From positions 496,001 to 560,000 of the forward strand of contig JAJXYY010000042.1 in the NCBI GenBank assembly GCA_021780315.1: DNA of 64,000 bases, in the 5' to 3' direction. Of this stretch, positions 54,509-63,301 are shown one piece after another. Below the pieces are notes generated by a model, which saw only the letters and a program-made list of their open reading frames with translations, was not told the origin of the DNA and ran no database searches. This DNA is from Acidobacteriota bacterium (GTDB lineage Bacteria > Acidobacteriota > Terriglobia > Terriglobales > Acidobacteriaceae). The position numbers and the translations under genes are program-made. The first letter of the stretch is position 1. Every line of letters starts with the position of its first letter.

Positions 54509-56223
54509 TGCTGTTCCTGCTGGCTGGCCTTGCGGGCTGGCTCAAACTCGTCGTTGGGGTTCCAGTGGATGGTGTGGGTGGCGTTGATTGCCTGCCAGCC
54601 TAGCTCCATGCCGAAGCGGTCGAGTTTTGCGTTGCCGCTGAAGTCCCAGTCGGGGTGATAGTTGTCGCTGAAGTTGTGGTAATCGTGGGCGGTAAAGTCC
54701 TCAAACTTTTTGCGACCCCAGGCTTCGTCGTGACCTTGGAAGAGGACGCCGGTATCCACGGAGAAGGCGGGAATGCCGACGCGCGAGAGGCTGAAGTGGT
54801 CGGAGCGGTAGTAGCTGCCCGCCTCCGGCCGGGGATCGGGGACGATGGCCAGATCGAAGCGTTTGGCGGTGGCTTGCACGACGGGAAAGAAGTCGGTCCG
54901 CTGGGCTCCGTTGACGTCGATCTGACGGGGAATGCCGATGGGCAGCACCATGTCGTAGTTGATGTCGAGTGCGATCTGGGCGGTGGGGATGGGAGGATGC
55001 TGGCCGAGATACTCGCTGCCGAGCAGGCCCTGCTCCTCCGCGGTGACGGAGGCGAAGATGACCGAGTGCCTGGGGTGCAGGCCGGAGGCGGACCAGGCGC
55101 GGGCCATCTCCAGCAACATGCCGCAGCCGGTGGCGTTGTCTGCGGCGCCGTTGTAGATGTTGTCGCCCGGCATGCCGGGGACGAAGCCGAGGTGATCGTA
55201 GTGCGCGGTGTAGAGGACGGCCTGATCGTTGGCGGTTTTGCCGGCTGCATGGGCGACGTCCGTGCCGGGCAGGATGCCGATGACGTTGGCGCTCTGGAAT
55301 GGGCGTACGACACTCTCTACATGTGCCTGCAGGTTGACGGGTAGCTGCTGGGCGTGGAAGCCACGCTGGCCAGCGGCGGCCATCTGCTGGTTGAGATCCA
55401 TACCGCTGGCGGCGAAGATCTGGCGGGCGACATCGAGCTGGATCCAACTGGCAGCCTGCAACTGTGGGTCTTTGTCGTCGCGGAGGTAGGTCTTCTCGCT
55501 GGTGTTGGAGTTCTTGACGACATCCCAGCCGTAGCTGGCGAGATCAGTGCGATGGATGATGAGCGCGCCGACGGCACCGTGGCGGGCAGCCTCTTCGAAC
55601 TTGTAGGTCCAGCGACCGTAATAGGTGAGGGCTTTGCCGCCGAAGAATTTGGGGTCGTCCGAGGGCGGGTCGCCGACGATGCAGAGGATGACCTTGCCTT
55701 TGACGTCGATGCCGGCGTAGTCGTTCCAGCCGAACTCCGGAGCGATGACGCCGTAGCCGACGAAGACGATGGGCGCGTTGATGTCTACAGTGGGGGTGAG
55801 CGTGCGGTTGCTGACGGTGTAGTCGTCCCCGTATTTGAGATCGATGGAGTGTGGTGCCATACCCAAGCCAGCGGCAGGTTGTGGCAGCAGCGCGAAGGTG
55901 GTCTTGGCTGGGATCACGTTCATTCCGACGAAGTTGATCTGCTGCAGGTAGGTGCCGTTGTCGCCGCCAGGCTTGAGGCCGTCGAGTGCAAACTGGGTGG
56001 CGATGTACTTTGCGGCCAGCTCCGCGCCACGCAGGCCTGGACCGCGGCCTTCGAGCATATCGTCGGAGAGAAATTTGACGTGGGCACGAATGTTTTCGGC
56101 GCGGATGGAGGCCTCCGCTGCACGCAGGGCGGGGGTATTCCACGCGGGCTGGGCTGTCTGGGCGACGGCGGCGAGGATTCCGTTCCACAACAAACCGGCG
56201 AGTACAAGCTTCGATACTTTCAC
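54505..56223 (-). CDS. M28 family metallopeptidase with PA insertion, secreted
   Basis: This exported zinc peptidase of 572 residues cleaves peptides from the N-terminal side. A signal peptide precedes AQTAQPAW. A PA-type insertion is visible around residues 130-240 (VFVGYGVIAPEFGWNDYAG and GAVGALIIHR). The M28 ligands follow: His in AHYDHLG, Asp in GAADNATGCG, the Glu pair in TAEEQGLLGSE, Asp in INYDMVLP, and His in HNFSDNYHPDWD. The start MKVSKLVLAGLLWNGIL is a good signal. The adjacent mutY gene ends near 56283; no functional partner is next to it. Confidence 0.94.
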   Translation of the reverse strand: MKVSKLVLAGLLWNGILAAVAQTAQPAWNTPALRAAEASIRAENIRAHVKFLSDDMLEGRGPGLRGAELAAKYIATQFALDGLKPGGDNGTYLQQINFVGMNVIPAKTTFALLPQPAAGLGMAPHSIDLKYGDDYTVSNRTLTPTVDINAPIVFVGYGVIAPEFGWNDYAGIDVKGKVILCIVGDPPSDDPKFFGGKALTYYGRWTYKFEEAARHGAVGALIIHRTDLASYGWDVVKNSNTSEKTYLRDDKDPQLQAASWIQLDVARQIFAASGMDLNQQMAAAGQRGFHAQQLPVNLQAHVESVVRPFQSANVIGILPGTDVAHAAGKTANDQAVLYTAHYDHLGFVPGMPGDNIYNGAADNATGCGMLLEMARAWSASGLHPRHSVIFASVTAEEQGLLGSEYLGQHPPIPTAQIALDINYDMVLPIGIPRQIDVNGAQRTDFFPVVQATAKRFDLAIVPDPRPEAGSYYRSDHFSLSRVGIPAFSVDTGVLFQGHDEAWGRKKFEDFTAHDYHNFSDNYHPDWDFSGNAKLDRFGMELGWQAINATHTIHWNPNDEFEPARKASQQEQH

Positions 56224-56282
56224 GTTAGTTGCTCCAATTGATGGTGGATTTCTGGTACAGGAACTGGCAAGGACAGGTTATC

Positions 56283-57497
56283 TTACAGCTCGTCAAAGTC
56301 GTCGTCATTCCACTCGTCGGCGGTTCCGGCGGGACGTGGAAGGTGGACCTCCTCGGGGAGGTCGGGCTGGGCATCGATCCTGACCGGGCGTACCTGCATT
56401 ACGTCGAGGCGCTGCAGGGCTTTGCGCGCGAGGCCGGTGAGCGGCTCGGCGCCGAGGCGGCTGGTGCGCACCCAGTGGAGCACGCCCTCGGCGATGGGAA
56501 CAGCCTTGCGCAGGGTGCGATCGCGGGGCCCACGCGCTGCAAAGACGCGAACATAGTAGTTGGTGTTGGTGATGGCATGGCGCAGACGGAGCAGCGGTTC
56601 GCGGCCTTCGACGACGGCCTCCGGCAACTGTGGCAGCTCGTACATGCCGGGCATCAGGCTGGCGTGATCGGGACGTTTTTCCAGCAGCACCTCGGTGATG
56701 ATGCCGCGTTTGCGCAGGCTGAGCAAATACGAGGCAGGCAGACTGCGCTGGGGAGCGCGAACGGGCGTGAGGTGCTCACCACGCGTCTTGCACAGGCCAT
56801 AGACGGGACACTGAGTGCAGAGCGGGGCACGGGGCAGACAGATGGTGGCTCCCAGCTCCATCATGGCCTGATTGTGGTCACCGGGCGGATTGCCCTGACT
56901 GTTGGCTCGACGGCGGGGCACCAGTGCGCTGGCCTGTGCCTGGACGAAGCTGCGCGCGGCCGCGGTGGCGACTTCGGGGCGTCCGGTAATACGTAACAAA
57001 ACCCGTTCCACATTGCCATCGACTACGGCGACGCTTTCGCCGAAGGCAATGCTGGCGATCGCGGCGGAGGTGTACTCGCCGATGCCAGGCAGGGTTCTGA
57101 GTTCCAGTGCGGTCGACGGGAGCTTGCCGCCGTGTTCGCGAACGATGAACTGTGCGGCGTGGTGCAACATGCGTGCGCGCCGGTAGTAGCCCAGTCCAGA
57201 CCACGAGGCAAGTACGTCGGCCTCCGTTGCGAGTGCCAGGGCGACAATAGTAGGGAATTTTGTGAGGAACTCGTTGTAACGATCGATGACGGCAGCGACT
57301 CGGGTCTGCTGGAGCATGATCTCCGAGAGCCAGGTGCGGTAGGAATCGTTGACACCGCGCCAGGGCAACTGCCGGGCGTTGGTTCGGTACCAGTTGATGA
57401 GCCTGCGCCGAAAGGCCAACACCTGTGCTGCGTCGAGGGGAACACCACCAGGGCGCACCGGATCTTTTTCAGCTCGTTTGGCAAGTGGCAGCGGCAT
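56283..57497 (-). CDS. mutY: A/G-specific adenine glycosylase MutY
   Basis: MutY removes adenine mispaired with 8-oxoguanine. The 404 residues hold the catalytic Glu59 in WLSEIMLQQTR, the helix-hairpin-helix LPGIGEYTSAAI and catalytic Asp160 in VVDGNVERVL. A four-cysteine iron-sulfur loop follows (CLPRAPLCTQCPVYGLC). The C-terminal NUDIX-like domain that recognises 8-oxoG is present (LLEKRPDHASLMPGMYELP). The acidic DDDFDEL tail is unusual. The gene is divergent from the Tat-exported glycosidase at 57548 with 50 bases between. Confidence 0.97.
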   Translation of the reverse strand: MPLPLAKRAEKDPVRPGGVPLDAAQVLAFRRRLINWYRTNARQLPWRGVNDSYRTWLSEIMLQQTRVAAVIDRYNEFLTKFPTIVALALATEADVLASWSGLGYYRRARMLHHAAQFIVREHGGKLPSTALELRTLPGIGEYTSAAIASIAFGESVAVVDGNVERVLLRITGRPEVATAAARSFVQAQASALVPRRRANSQGNPPGDHNQAMMELGATICLPRAPLCTQCPVYGLCKTRGEHLTPVRAPQRSLPASYLLSLRKRGIITEVLLEKRPDHASLMPGMYELPQLPEAVVEGREPLLRLRHAITNTNYYVRVFAARGPRDRTLRKAVPIAEGVLHWVRTSRLGAEPLTGLARKALQRLDVMQVRPVRIDAQPDLPEEVHLPRPAGTADEWNDDDFDEL

Positions 57498-57547
57498 TCC
57501 TTTGCCAGTCTAACGCGTGTTTGCGATGGACTACACTAGAGCGGTCT

Positions 57548-58918
57548 ATGCGAGTACCGAAGCAGCTTCCGCGAAGAGACTTTCTGCAGCTTGCTGGTCT
57601 TGCTGCCGGAGCGACGCTGGTGCCGGGCAAGGCGCTGGCAGCGGACTCCGGAAGCGGACCGACCGGGATGGTGCAGCGTCCGACTTTTTCCAACAAAGAT
57701 GCCCGCTGGGCGACGACCTGGGATGCAGCGCTGGCGGTGCTGTCTGGCAATATCCATACGATGCCGCGCTATCCTCGACCAGTGCTGGTAGAAGGCGCGG
57801 TGTATGCGGGCATCTGGCAGGAGTGCGCGCCGCATGAGGGGTTGGTGTATGCGACGCTGAGCCAGTATGTCCCTGTGCTGCCGGGGCAACCGACACCGGC
57901 GCAGGTGGCGCGGAACAACCACATGGCCTTCTTTGCGTTGCAACGGGCGGATGGTCAGTTGCCGGCGTCGGTAAAACTGGCCGATCCGATGGAAAATGCC
58001 GGCGGCTATGGGCAGATCCAGATGGTAGTGCCGATTGCAGCGACTGCCTGGGAGTTGTCGCAGATGACGGGCGACGATGAGTTGCTGGTGACGGCGTACG
58101 CTGCGTGCAGCCGCTGGGATAGCTGGCTGCGGGAGTATCGGGATACGCGCAAGACCGGTCTAGTGGAGGGCTTCTGCACCTATGACACAGGGCACGATAA
58201 CAGTCCGCGCTGGGCGGGCGTGCCGAATCGCTGTCCGGATGCGGATGCCCGCAAGTATCCGCAGGTGGCGGGGATGCCACGATTGTGCCCGGACCTTTCG
58301 GCAACGGCATATGGCGGACGCATGGCGCTGGCCCAGATGGCCACCGCGCTGGGTAAAGGCGACGAGGCCGGCCGCTGGCACGATGATGCGGAGAAGATTC
58401 GCCTGCTGATTCTGGACAAGCTTTATAGCCCGGAGGATGCGGCGTTCTACGATCTAGATGCGAACAACAAGTTTGTGCGAGTGCGTTCGGACGTAATCTC
58501 GCGGGTGCTGGGCGAGCATGTGCTGCATCGCTACGACCTTCGGGACAAGGCGATCTTCGAGGCTATCTGGACGCGGCAGATCCATAATCCGAAGGCCTTC
58601 TGGGCACCGTATCCGCTGACCTCGGTGGCGCAGGACGATCCGAGTTTTGTGCGGCCGATTCCGCGCAATAGCTGGGGCGGGGCTTCGCAGGCGCTGACGG
58701 CGCTGCGGACGCCGCGCTGGATGCCGCACTATGGCAAGCAGACGGAGTTCAATCACCTGATGCAGCAGTGGTGCGAGGCCATCGTGCGGCACGGCGAGTT
58801 TCGCCAGCAGATGGATCCGCTGACGGGAGAGTTTACCCAGGCGGACCCCAGCGGCTACTCGCCGGCTGCGCTGGTGTTTCTGGACTTTGCACGCAGGCTG
58901 GGACATCCGGCGCTGTAA
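57548..58918 (+). CDS. Tat-exported six-hairpin glycosidase (MGH1/trehalase-like)
   Basis: This exported enzyme of about 456 residues has an (alpha/alpha)6 barrel like GH63, GH37 and MGH1-type hydrolases. PRRDFLQLAGLAAGATLVPG is a twin-arginine signal. YDTGHDNSPRWAGVP is the hallmark motif (DNSPRW). VPIAATAWELSQMTGDDELL and RNSWGGASQALTALRTPRW are other conserved segments. The likely Asp/Glu catalysts are in TGHDNS and in the late QADPSGYSPAAL segment, but I could not fix them. Longer readings upstream of the ATG at 57548 are rejected. The sugar removed is unknown; mannose or glucose units are plausible. Confidence 0.84.
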   Translation: MRVPKQLPRRDFLQLAGLAAGATLVPGKALAADSGSGPTGMVQRPTFSNKDARWATTWDAALAVLSGNIHTMPRYPRPVLVEGAVYAGIWQECAPHEGLVYATLSQYVPVLPGQPTPAQVARNNHMAFFALQRADGQLPASVKLADPMENAGGYGQIQMVVPIAATAWELSQMTGDDELLVTAYAACSRWDSWLREYRDTRKTGLVEGFCTYDTGHDNSPRWAGVPNRCPDADARKYPQVAGMPRLCPDLSATAYGGRMALAQMATALGKGDEAGRWHDDAEKIRLLILDKLYSPEDAAFYDLDANNKFVRVRSDVISRVLGEHVLHRYDLRDKAIFEAIWTRQIHNPKAFWAPYPLTSVAQDDPSFVRPIPRNSWGGASQALTALRTPRWMPHYGKQTEFNHLMQQWCEAIVRHGEFRQQMDPLTGEFTQADPSGYSPAALVFLDFARRLGHPAL

Positions 58919-58973
58919 TGCGGCTGTCTCGACGGGGGCGTGGGCGCACAAGAAAAGGGTGGGAGAGTATCAC

Positions 58974-59165
58974 TCAGGCCGCTGAACTACGCTGCACTGT
59001 ACTCTCACCACCCAGACCGAAGACAACGTCGAATTGAAGTTTAGAGTGCTCCTTCAGCTGCAGGTTTGTCCAGTGCGAATTACCGGGGGTGATGATCAAG
59101 CCAAAACTGCTGGATTTGCCGGGGTGCGTTGGTGCGAAGCCGGGTGAGACGCTGCTTCCCTGCCC
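58974..59165 (-). pseudogene. possible remnant of a TonB-receptor C-terminus
   Basis: A 64-codon open stretch without a start reads SSFGLIITPGNSHWTNLQLK, close to the FG-x-I...Q-L-x-x-K ending of Oar-type receptors such as the one at 15775. It overlaps the end of the L,D-transpeptidase gene by one base and has no upstream part. It may be a decayed fragment or chance. Confidence 0.3.
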
Positions 59166-60922
59166 TAAAGGGTGTCATCATTGCCAGGCTTCGGCTCGGG
59201 CGCAGGCTGCATGGGGTACGGGGGGCCCTTGGCCAGCACCTGCTGTAGATCTGCGTCGTAGCCGTAGATGTCGTCGAAGAAGTGGACGTGGCCGTCATCT
59301 TCGACCAGGCCGGTGACGTAGAAGATGACGACGGGAATCTGAGTATTCAAAGGGACTGTGCGGTTGTTGGGCCCAACGTTCATCGCGGCCTGTACCTTAG
59401 CGAGGTCCCAGGGCTGTCCGTCTTTGTCCTGCTGATCGCGGAGCACCCATGCGGCGAGTTTGTCCGGCTGCTGGACGCGGATGCAGCCGTGGCTGAAGTC
59501 GCGGCGGGTGCGATCGAAGAGCTGCGTTGCTGGGGTGCCATGCAGATAGATGCTGAACTGGTTGGGGAACATCAGTTTGACCAGTCCAAGTGAATTCTTC
59601 GGGCCCGGCCGCTCGCGTACCAGCGCAGAGCCCTGCATCAACTGCCTGGCGGTAAAACTGGTGAGGATGTCGCCCTTGCTGTTGGTCACCTCAAAGTTTT
59701 TACTGGCGAGATAGCCCAGACCACTGCGATTGATGTGCGGCATCAGCTCATTTTTGACGATGCTGTAAGGGACGTTCCAGTAGGGACGGAAGACCAGATA
59801 CTTCATCATCTGCGCGAAGACCGGGGTCTGATGAGCGCCGAGCACCTTGCCCACGACGACCTTCATAGTGAAGGCAGGCCGATGATCGGCGTCGTAAGCG
59901 TGTAGGACAAACTCCGGGAGGTTAACCATCAGCGGAGCGTTGAGATACTCGTTCGGCAGCCAGCGCCAGCGCTCCAGCGAGTCCTGCAACTGGATGACGC
60001 GTTCGCTGAGCGGCACGTTCATGTTCTTGATGGTTTGCGGCGTGAGTTGTCCATCGATGGCGATGCCGTGGCGGTGCTGATAACTGCGGATTCCGGCGGA
60101 GAGCTGATCGTCCAGCACCGATGCCGAGGAGGTGGTATCTGCGGGCAGATCGCCTTCCAACTGCAGTCTTGCCAGCAACTGGGGCAGGGCTGGGTAGGGA
60201 TCGCCGAGACGGACCGCCTTCTTGACCTGGGGCAACGGATCGGCAGGCTTGGCGGCCTGCTGTTTTGCCAGCACGAGGTATCGGCCCAGAGCAGCCTCGG
60301 TCTTGCGGTACTGGTCGGAGTCCGGCTCCACGCTGGCGATCAGCTTGGGCACATCAGGCGCGTCGACAGCGTTATCGGAGACGAACTCCGCCAGGTCGTA
60401 CTTCTTGGATTGCACGTTGATGCCGAACCGGAAGTGCTGTGGATTGACACGTCCAATACGGAGATCGGAGATGTAGCGCATGACGTTGATGGTCATGGCG
60501 ACATTGAACTCGGAGATGGCATCGGCGGCAGCCTGGCCATCGGTAGCCTGCAGCCGAGCCAGCCGTTGCGGCCAGCGGGCAACGTCGTAGTCCTGCGGAT
60601 TGAGGCCCTTGGCTTCTGCATCCTGAAAGGCCTGAATGAACGCCAGTGCCTGCGGGGTCGGCTTGCCCTCGCGCGTCCAGGCCACCTCGAAGTTTCGGTC
60701 GTTGAAAAACTGGGTGACAGCAGACTGGTAGTCGGAGAAGTCCGGCCAGCGCAGCGTAACCAGGTGCCTGGTTGCCACCAGCGCCTGCAGGTTGCCGGCG
60801 TAGTCCGTGGTGTTCTCCTGCGAGATGGTCTTGCGTGGCTTCCTGCATCCACCAGCCAGCAGCAGGAGGGTCAAAGCGCAGGTAACGCCAATGGTGCGAA
60901 GCGGAGATCTCCCTATGAACAT
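59165..60922 (-). CDS. L,D-transpeptidase, YcbB-like lipoprotein
   Basis: This exported enzyme of 585 residues cross-links peptidoglycan through meso-diaminopimelate. A lipobox LLLAGGC anchors it to a membrane. A long scaffold domain covers residues 40-290. A peptidoglycan-binding segment follows (LDDQLSAGIRSYQHRHGIAIDG). The YkuD catalytic domain has IYLHGTPATQLF and DFSHGCIRVQQPDKLA with the nucleophile cysteine. The layout matches E. coli LdtD (YcbB). The start MFIGRSPLRTIGVTCALTLLL is a convincing lipoprotein signal. The next upstream gene on the same strand encodes a multi-pass membrane protein. Confidence 0.93.
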   Translation of the reverse strand: MFIGRSPLRTIGVTCALTLLLLAGGCRKPRKTISQENTTDYAGNLQALVATRHLVTLRWPDFSDYQSAVTQFFNDRNFEVAWTREGKPTPQALAFIQAFQDAEAKGLNPQDYDVARWPQRLARLQATDGQAAADAISEFNVAMTINVMRYISDLRIGRVNPQHFRFGINVQSKKYDLAEFVSDNAVDAPDVPKLIASVEPDSDQYRKTEAALGRYLVLAKQQAAKPADPLPQVKKAVRLGDPYPALPQLLARLQLEGDLPADTTSSASVLDDQLSAGIRSYQHRHGIAIDGQLTPQTIKNMNVPLSERVIQLQDSLERWRWLPNEYLNAPLMVNLPEFVLHAYDADHRPAFTMKVVVGKVLGAHQTPVFAQMMKYLVFRPYWNVPYSIVKNELMPHINRSGLGYLASKNFEVTNSKGDILTSFTARQLMQGSALVRERPGPKNSLGLVKLMFPNQFSIYLHGTPATQLFDRTRRDFSHGCIRVQQPDKLAAWVLRDQQDKDGQPWDLAKVQAAMNVGPNNRTVPLNTQIPVVIFYVTGLVEDDGHVHFFDDIYGYDADLQQVLAKGPPYPMQPAPEPKPGNDDTL

Positions 60923-61037
60923 CCAACCATCCTGATCTATTCCGTTTTGAATGCCTGTAGTATTTACCGCTTCACTTTGGTTCGATGCAAGAACTTGTTG
61001 GACCGGCGATTGACGGATGGGGTACTGGCTGCTGAGT

Positions 61038-62249
61038 CTAACGGCTGAGCGCAGGCAGCGTGGTCAGGCAGAGGAGCGCCTGGGTCAGCAGGATCATGCC
61101 GCTGAGGCCCAGAAAGAGTCTGCGATGACGAGTCTCGAATACATCGGCAAAGACTCCGCCGATAAACGTGAACAGGAACGGCAGCGCCCACAGCCATGGC
61201 TGCGTGATGGTTTGGGTTGTCATCAGCGGCAGTAGCAGCAGCGACGTGACCAGTGGCACCGTATTGCCGAAGTAACGGCTGCGCCGGACGCCGAGGTAGA
61301 CGATTGCGGAGACAGCGGCAGCGACCGTGATGGGGCCGTTTGGAAGGCTGGTGAACAATGCCTTCGCGTTGTCCAGGGTGAACCAGAAACGGCCGCCGCC
61401 GCCAGTAAAGACGTAGCTGAACGGTGCGGGGCGGAAGGAGTAGAAACCAAACAGGATGGCCAGACCGCCGATCGCGGCAAAGATCAAAATCTGCATGACA
61501 TAGCTTCTACGGCGTTCGGCGACATAAAGCATCAACACCAGCGCGAGGGTAAAGCCGATCATCGCGGCGAGCAGATGGGCCGCTGCCGTAAGCCCCAGGG
61601 CAGCGGTGAGCAGTAGGAAACGTGGCCGCCATCTGCGTCGCGGGCCTTGCATGGCATGGGCCATGCCGATGGCCGCGTAGACCAGTCCGTACAGACCCCA
61701 CATGGCCAGAACCTCATTATTGGGAGCCACTGCAAAGCGCAGGACGTCGGGCGAGAAGCAGTAGAGGCCCAGCGCCAGAAAGGCGCCCTCGTTGCCAAAC
61801 ATGCGCCTTGCGACCCACCACAAGCCAGCACCCAGCCACAGGGCAAAGAGCACAAAGGGTAGATGCAGCAGATACTTGACGCTGCTCAACTCGTGGCGCG
61901 CCTCCCAGGTGGAGCCGTTGAGGATGCCGCCGGTGTAAAGGCGATCTTCGGGCTTGCGGAGATGGTCGGCGGCCAGCAGCACAAGCCGCTGCACAGTGAG
62001 CGGGAATCCAGCCAGCCGATAAGCAAAGGTGCCGTCCCCGTTGAGGTTGCCGCAGGTAGTGAAGTATCCGGCCAGCGGCGAGGGCCGCTCCCACATCTCG
62101 CGGCCGCAGCGAGCAAACCGGTAGTCCTGCGGCGAAAGCTGCTGGCGGTTGATCACCCACAGGCTCTGCGCCAGCAGACACAGCAACAGCATGCCAGCCC
62201 AACGTTGCGGCCGGCCAATCTCAATCTTCGGAAACGTAATGCCCAGCAA
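61038..62249 (-). CDS. multi-pass membrane protein, unknown
   Basis: I do not recognise this 403-residue protein. It has about nine to ten membrane helices and short loops. An N-terminal periplasmic part after the first helix holds cysteines in RCGREMW and TTCGNLNGDGTFAYRLAGF. The general look resembles glycosyltransferase family 39-like or dolichyl-type membrane enzymes, but the usual DD or DE motif after the first helix is not evident. It is divergent from the DUF2251 gene and 115 bases upstream of the L,D-transpeptidase gene, so a cell-envelope role is conceivable. Confidence 0.75.
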   Translation of the reverse strand: MLGITFPKIEIGRPQRWAGMLLLCLLAQSLWVINRQQLSPQDYRFARCGREMWERPSPLAGYFTTCGNLNGDGTFAYRLAGFPLTVQRLVLLAADHLRKPEDRLYTGGILNGSTWEARHELSSVKYLLHLPFVLFALWLGAGLWWVARRMFGNEGAFLALGLYCFSPDVLRFAVAPNNEVLAMWGLYGLVYAAIGMAHAMQGPRRRWRPRFLLLTAALGLTAAAHLLAAMIGFTLALVLMLYVAERRRSYVMQILIFAAIGGLAILFGFYSFRPAPFSYVFTGGGGRFWFTLDNAKALFTSLPNGPITVAAAVSAIVYLGVRRSRYFGNTVPLVTSLLLLPLMTTQTITQPWLWALPFLFTFIGGVFADVFETRHRRLFLGLSGMILLTQALLCLTTLPALSR

Positions 62250-62297
62250 ATCGACCCCGCTTGTCTCTGATGCGTGTACTTATCGTATCGTGAAGAA

Positions 62298-62735
62298 ATG
62301 GAGTCGCTCACCTTTGCCCCCGGCCGCGCTTTTCTCTCGTCAAACTCTCCCGCGGTTCCATGGACTGTGGTCTTTGAGGATGAGGGGGTGGCTGGCTATT
62401 TTTATGCGTGCGACCGCTCGCAGGAGATCCACGAAAACAGCATTTTAGACGCAATGCTGATCTACAACGTCGGCGCACTGGCGCGCAGCGATGCGGAGTT
62501 GGAACGGCCCTCGCCGGAGCGGATCGCTTCGGTGCAGTGGTCGCGCGATGGCCTGCAAGTAGTGTTGTATCTGGATGGCGTGGCCCAGGCTCTATACGAC
62601 TTTAAGGCGAGGACCGGGATGTGCCGCATGGACTTTCCAAACTTCATGCAGGAGCAGGGGGAGAACTGGCGGAAGTCCACCCATGCGTGGAACGATGCGG
62701 CGCTGCAGCGTTTTGAGGCCGCACTGTACGCCTGA
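62298..62735 (+). CDS. DUF2251 family protein
   Basis: This small soluble protein of 145 residues matches DUF2251. FAPGRAFLSSNSPAVPWTVV and FEDEGVAGYFYACDRSQE are the family's opening, followed by LDAMLIYNVGAL and WSRDGLQVVLYLDGVAQALYDF. The fold is probably an all-beta sandwich. No role is known for the family. The ATG at 62298 follows TGAAGAA; the longer start at 62274 adds eight residues. The gene is convergent with the 5'-nucleotidase gene, which ends ten bases away. It may be real on codon pattern and motif. Confidence 0.85.
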   Translation: MESLTFAPGRAFLSSNSPAVPWTVVFEDEGVAGYFYACDRSQEIHENSILDAMLIYNVGALARSDAELERPSPERIASVQWSRDGLQVVLYLDGVAQALYDFKARTGMCRMDFPNFMQEQGENWRKSTHAWNDAALQRFEAALYA

Positions 62736-62745
62736 GGGCACGGCT

Positions 62746-63288
62746 TCAGCCGAGGAACAGCTTCTCAACATCCAGCCAATCATTCACGCGCCGGAATCCG
62801 GTGATGTTGACATTGTGTGGGGAGCTGTACAAGATGCCTTCGCCCTCAAAACGCCGCAATTGGCGTGGGTTATCGTCAATCAGGTACTCCGCGCGCAGGA
62901 TACCCTTGTCGCCGCAGTAGACGATGTGGGACGCAGGAATAAAGGGGAAGTAGCGCTCCAGCCAGCGGTATTTAGCCGAGAACGAGGTGGGCACTTCCAT
63001 GGCGGCGGTTGCGATGAAGACCTCGTAGCGCTTCTGCAGGGCACGCATGACCCGCTGCGACTCCGGCATGACTTCGAGCACCTCGAAGAAGTCCTCGGAT
63101 CGCAGGTAGGCCTCGAGCGCTGGGTGGCGGTCGAGCGAGACGACATCCCACAGCCACTTGCCATGCAGATCGTCTTTGGTGATCTGCTCATCGTGGTCCC
63201 GGTTATACCGCAGCAGATGCTCTGCCACGGCATCGGCCATCACCTCATCCATGTCTACACAAACGCGCTTCAACAGTTCCTCACACAT
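62746..63288 (-). CDS. 5'(3')-deoxyribonucleotidase (NT5C type)
   Basis: This 180-residue HAD-fold phosphatase dephosphorylates deoxynucleoside monophosphates. The first motif is CVDMDEVMADA with the nucleophile Asp and the second Asp two residues on. Motif II is in FIATAAMEVP, and motif IV in LIDDNPRQLRRF. Length and order match the bacterial NT5C-type enzymes. The start MCEELLKRVCVDMDE at 63288 is normal. It is thirteen bases downstream of the zinc-ribbon gene at 63302 on the same strand, so the two may be co-transcribed; their link is unknown. Confidence 0.92.
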   Translation of the reverse strand: MCEELLKRVCVDMDEVMADAVAEHLLRYNRDHDEQITKDDLHGKWLWDVVSLDRHPALEAYLRSEDFFEVLEVMPESQRVMRALQKRYEVFIATAAMEVPTSFSAKYRWLERYFPFIPASHIVYCGDKGILRAEYLIDDNPRQLRRFEGEGILYSSPHNVNITGFRRVNDWLDVEKLFLG

Positions 63289-63301
63289 GCAACCAAAGTA
63301 G

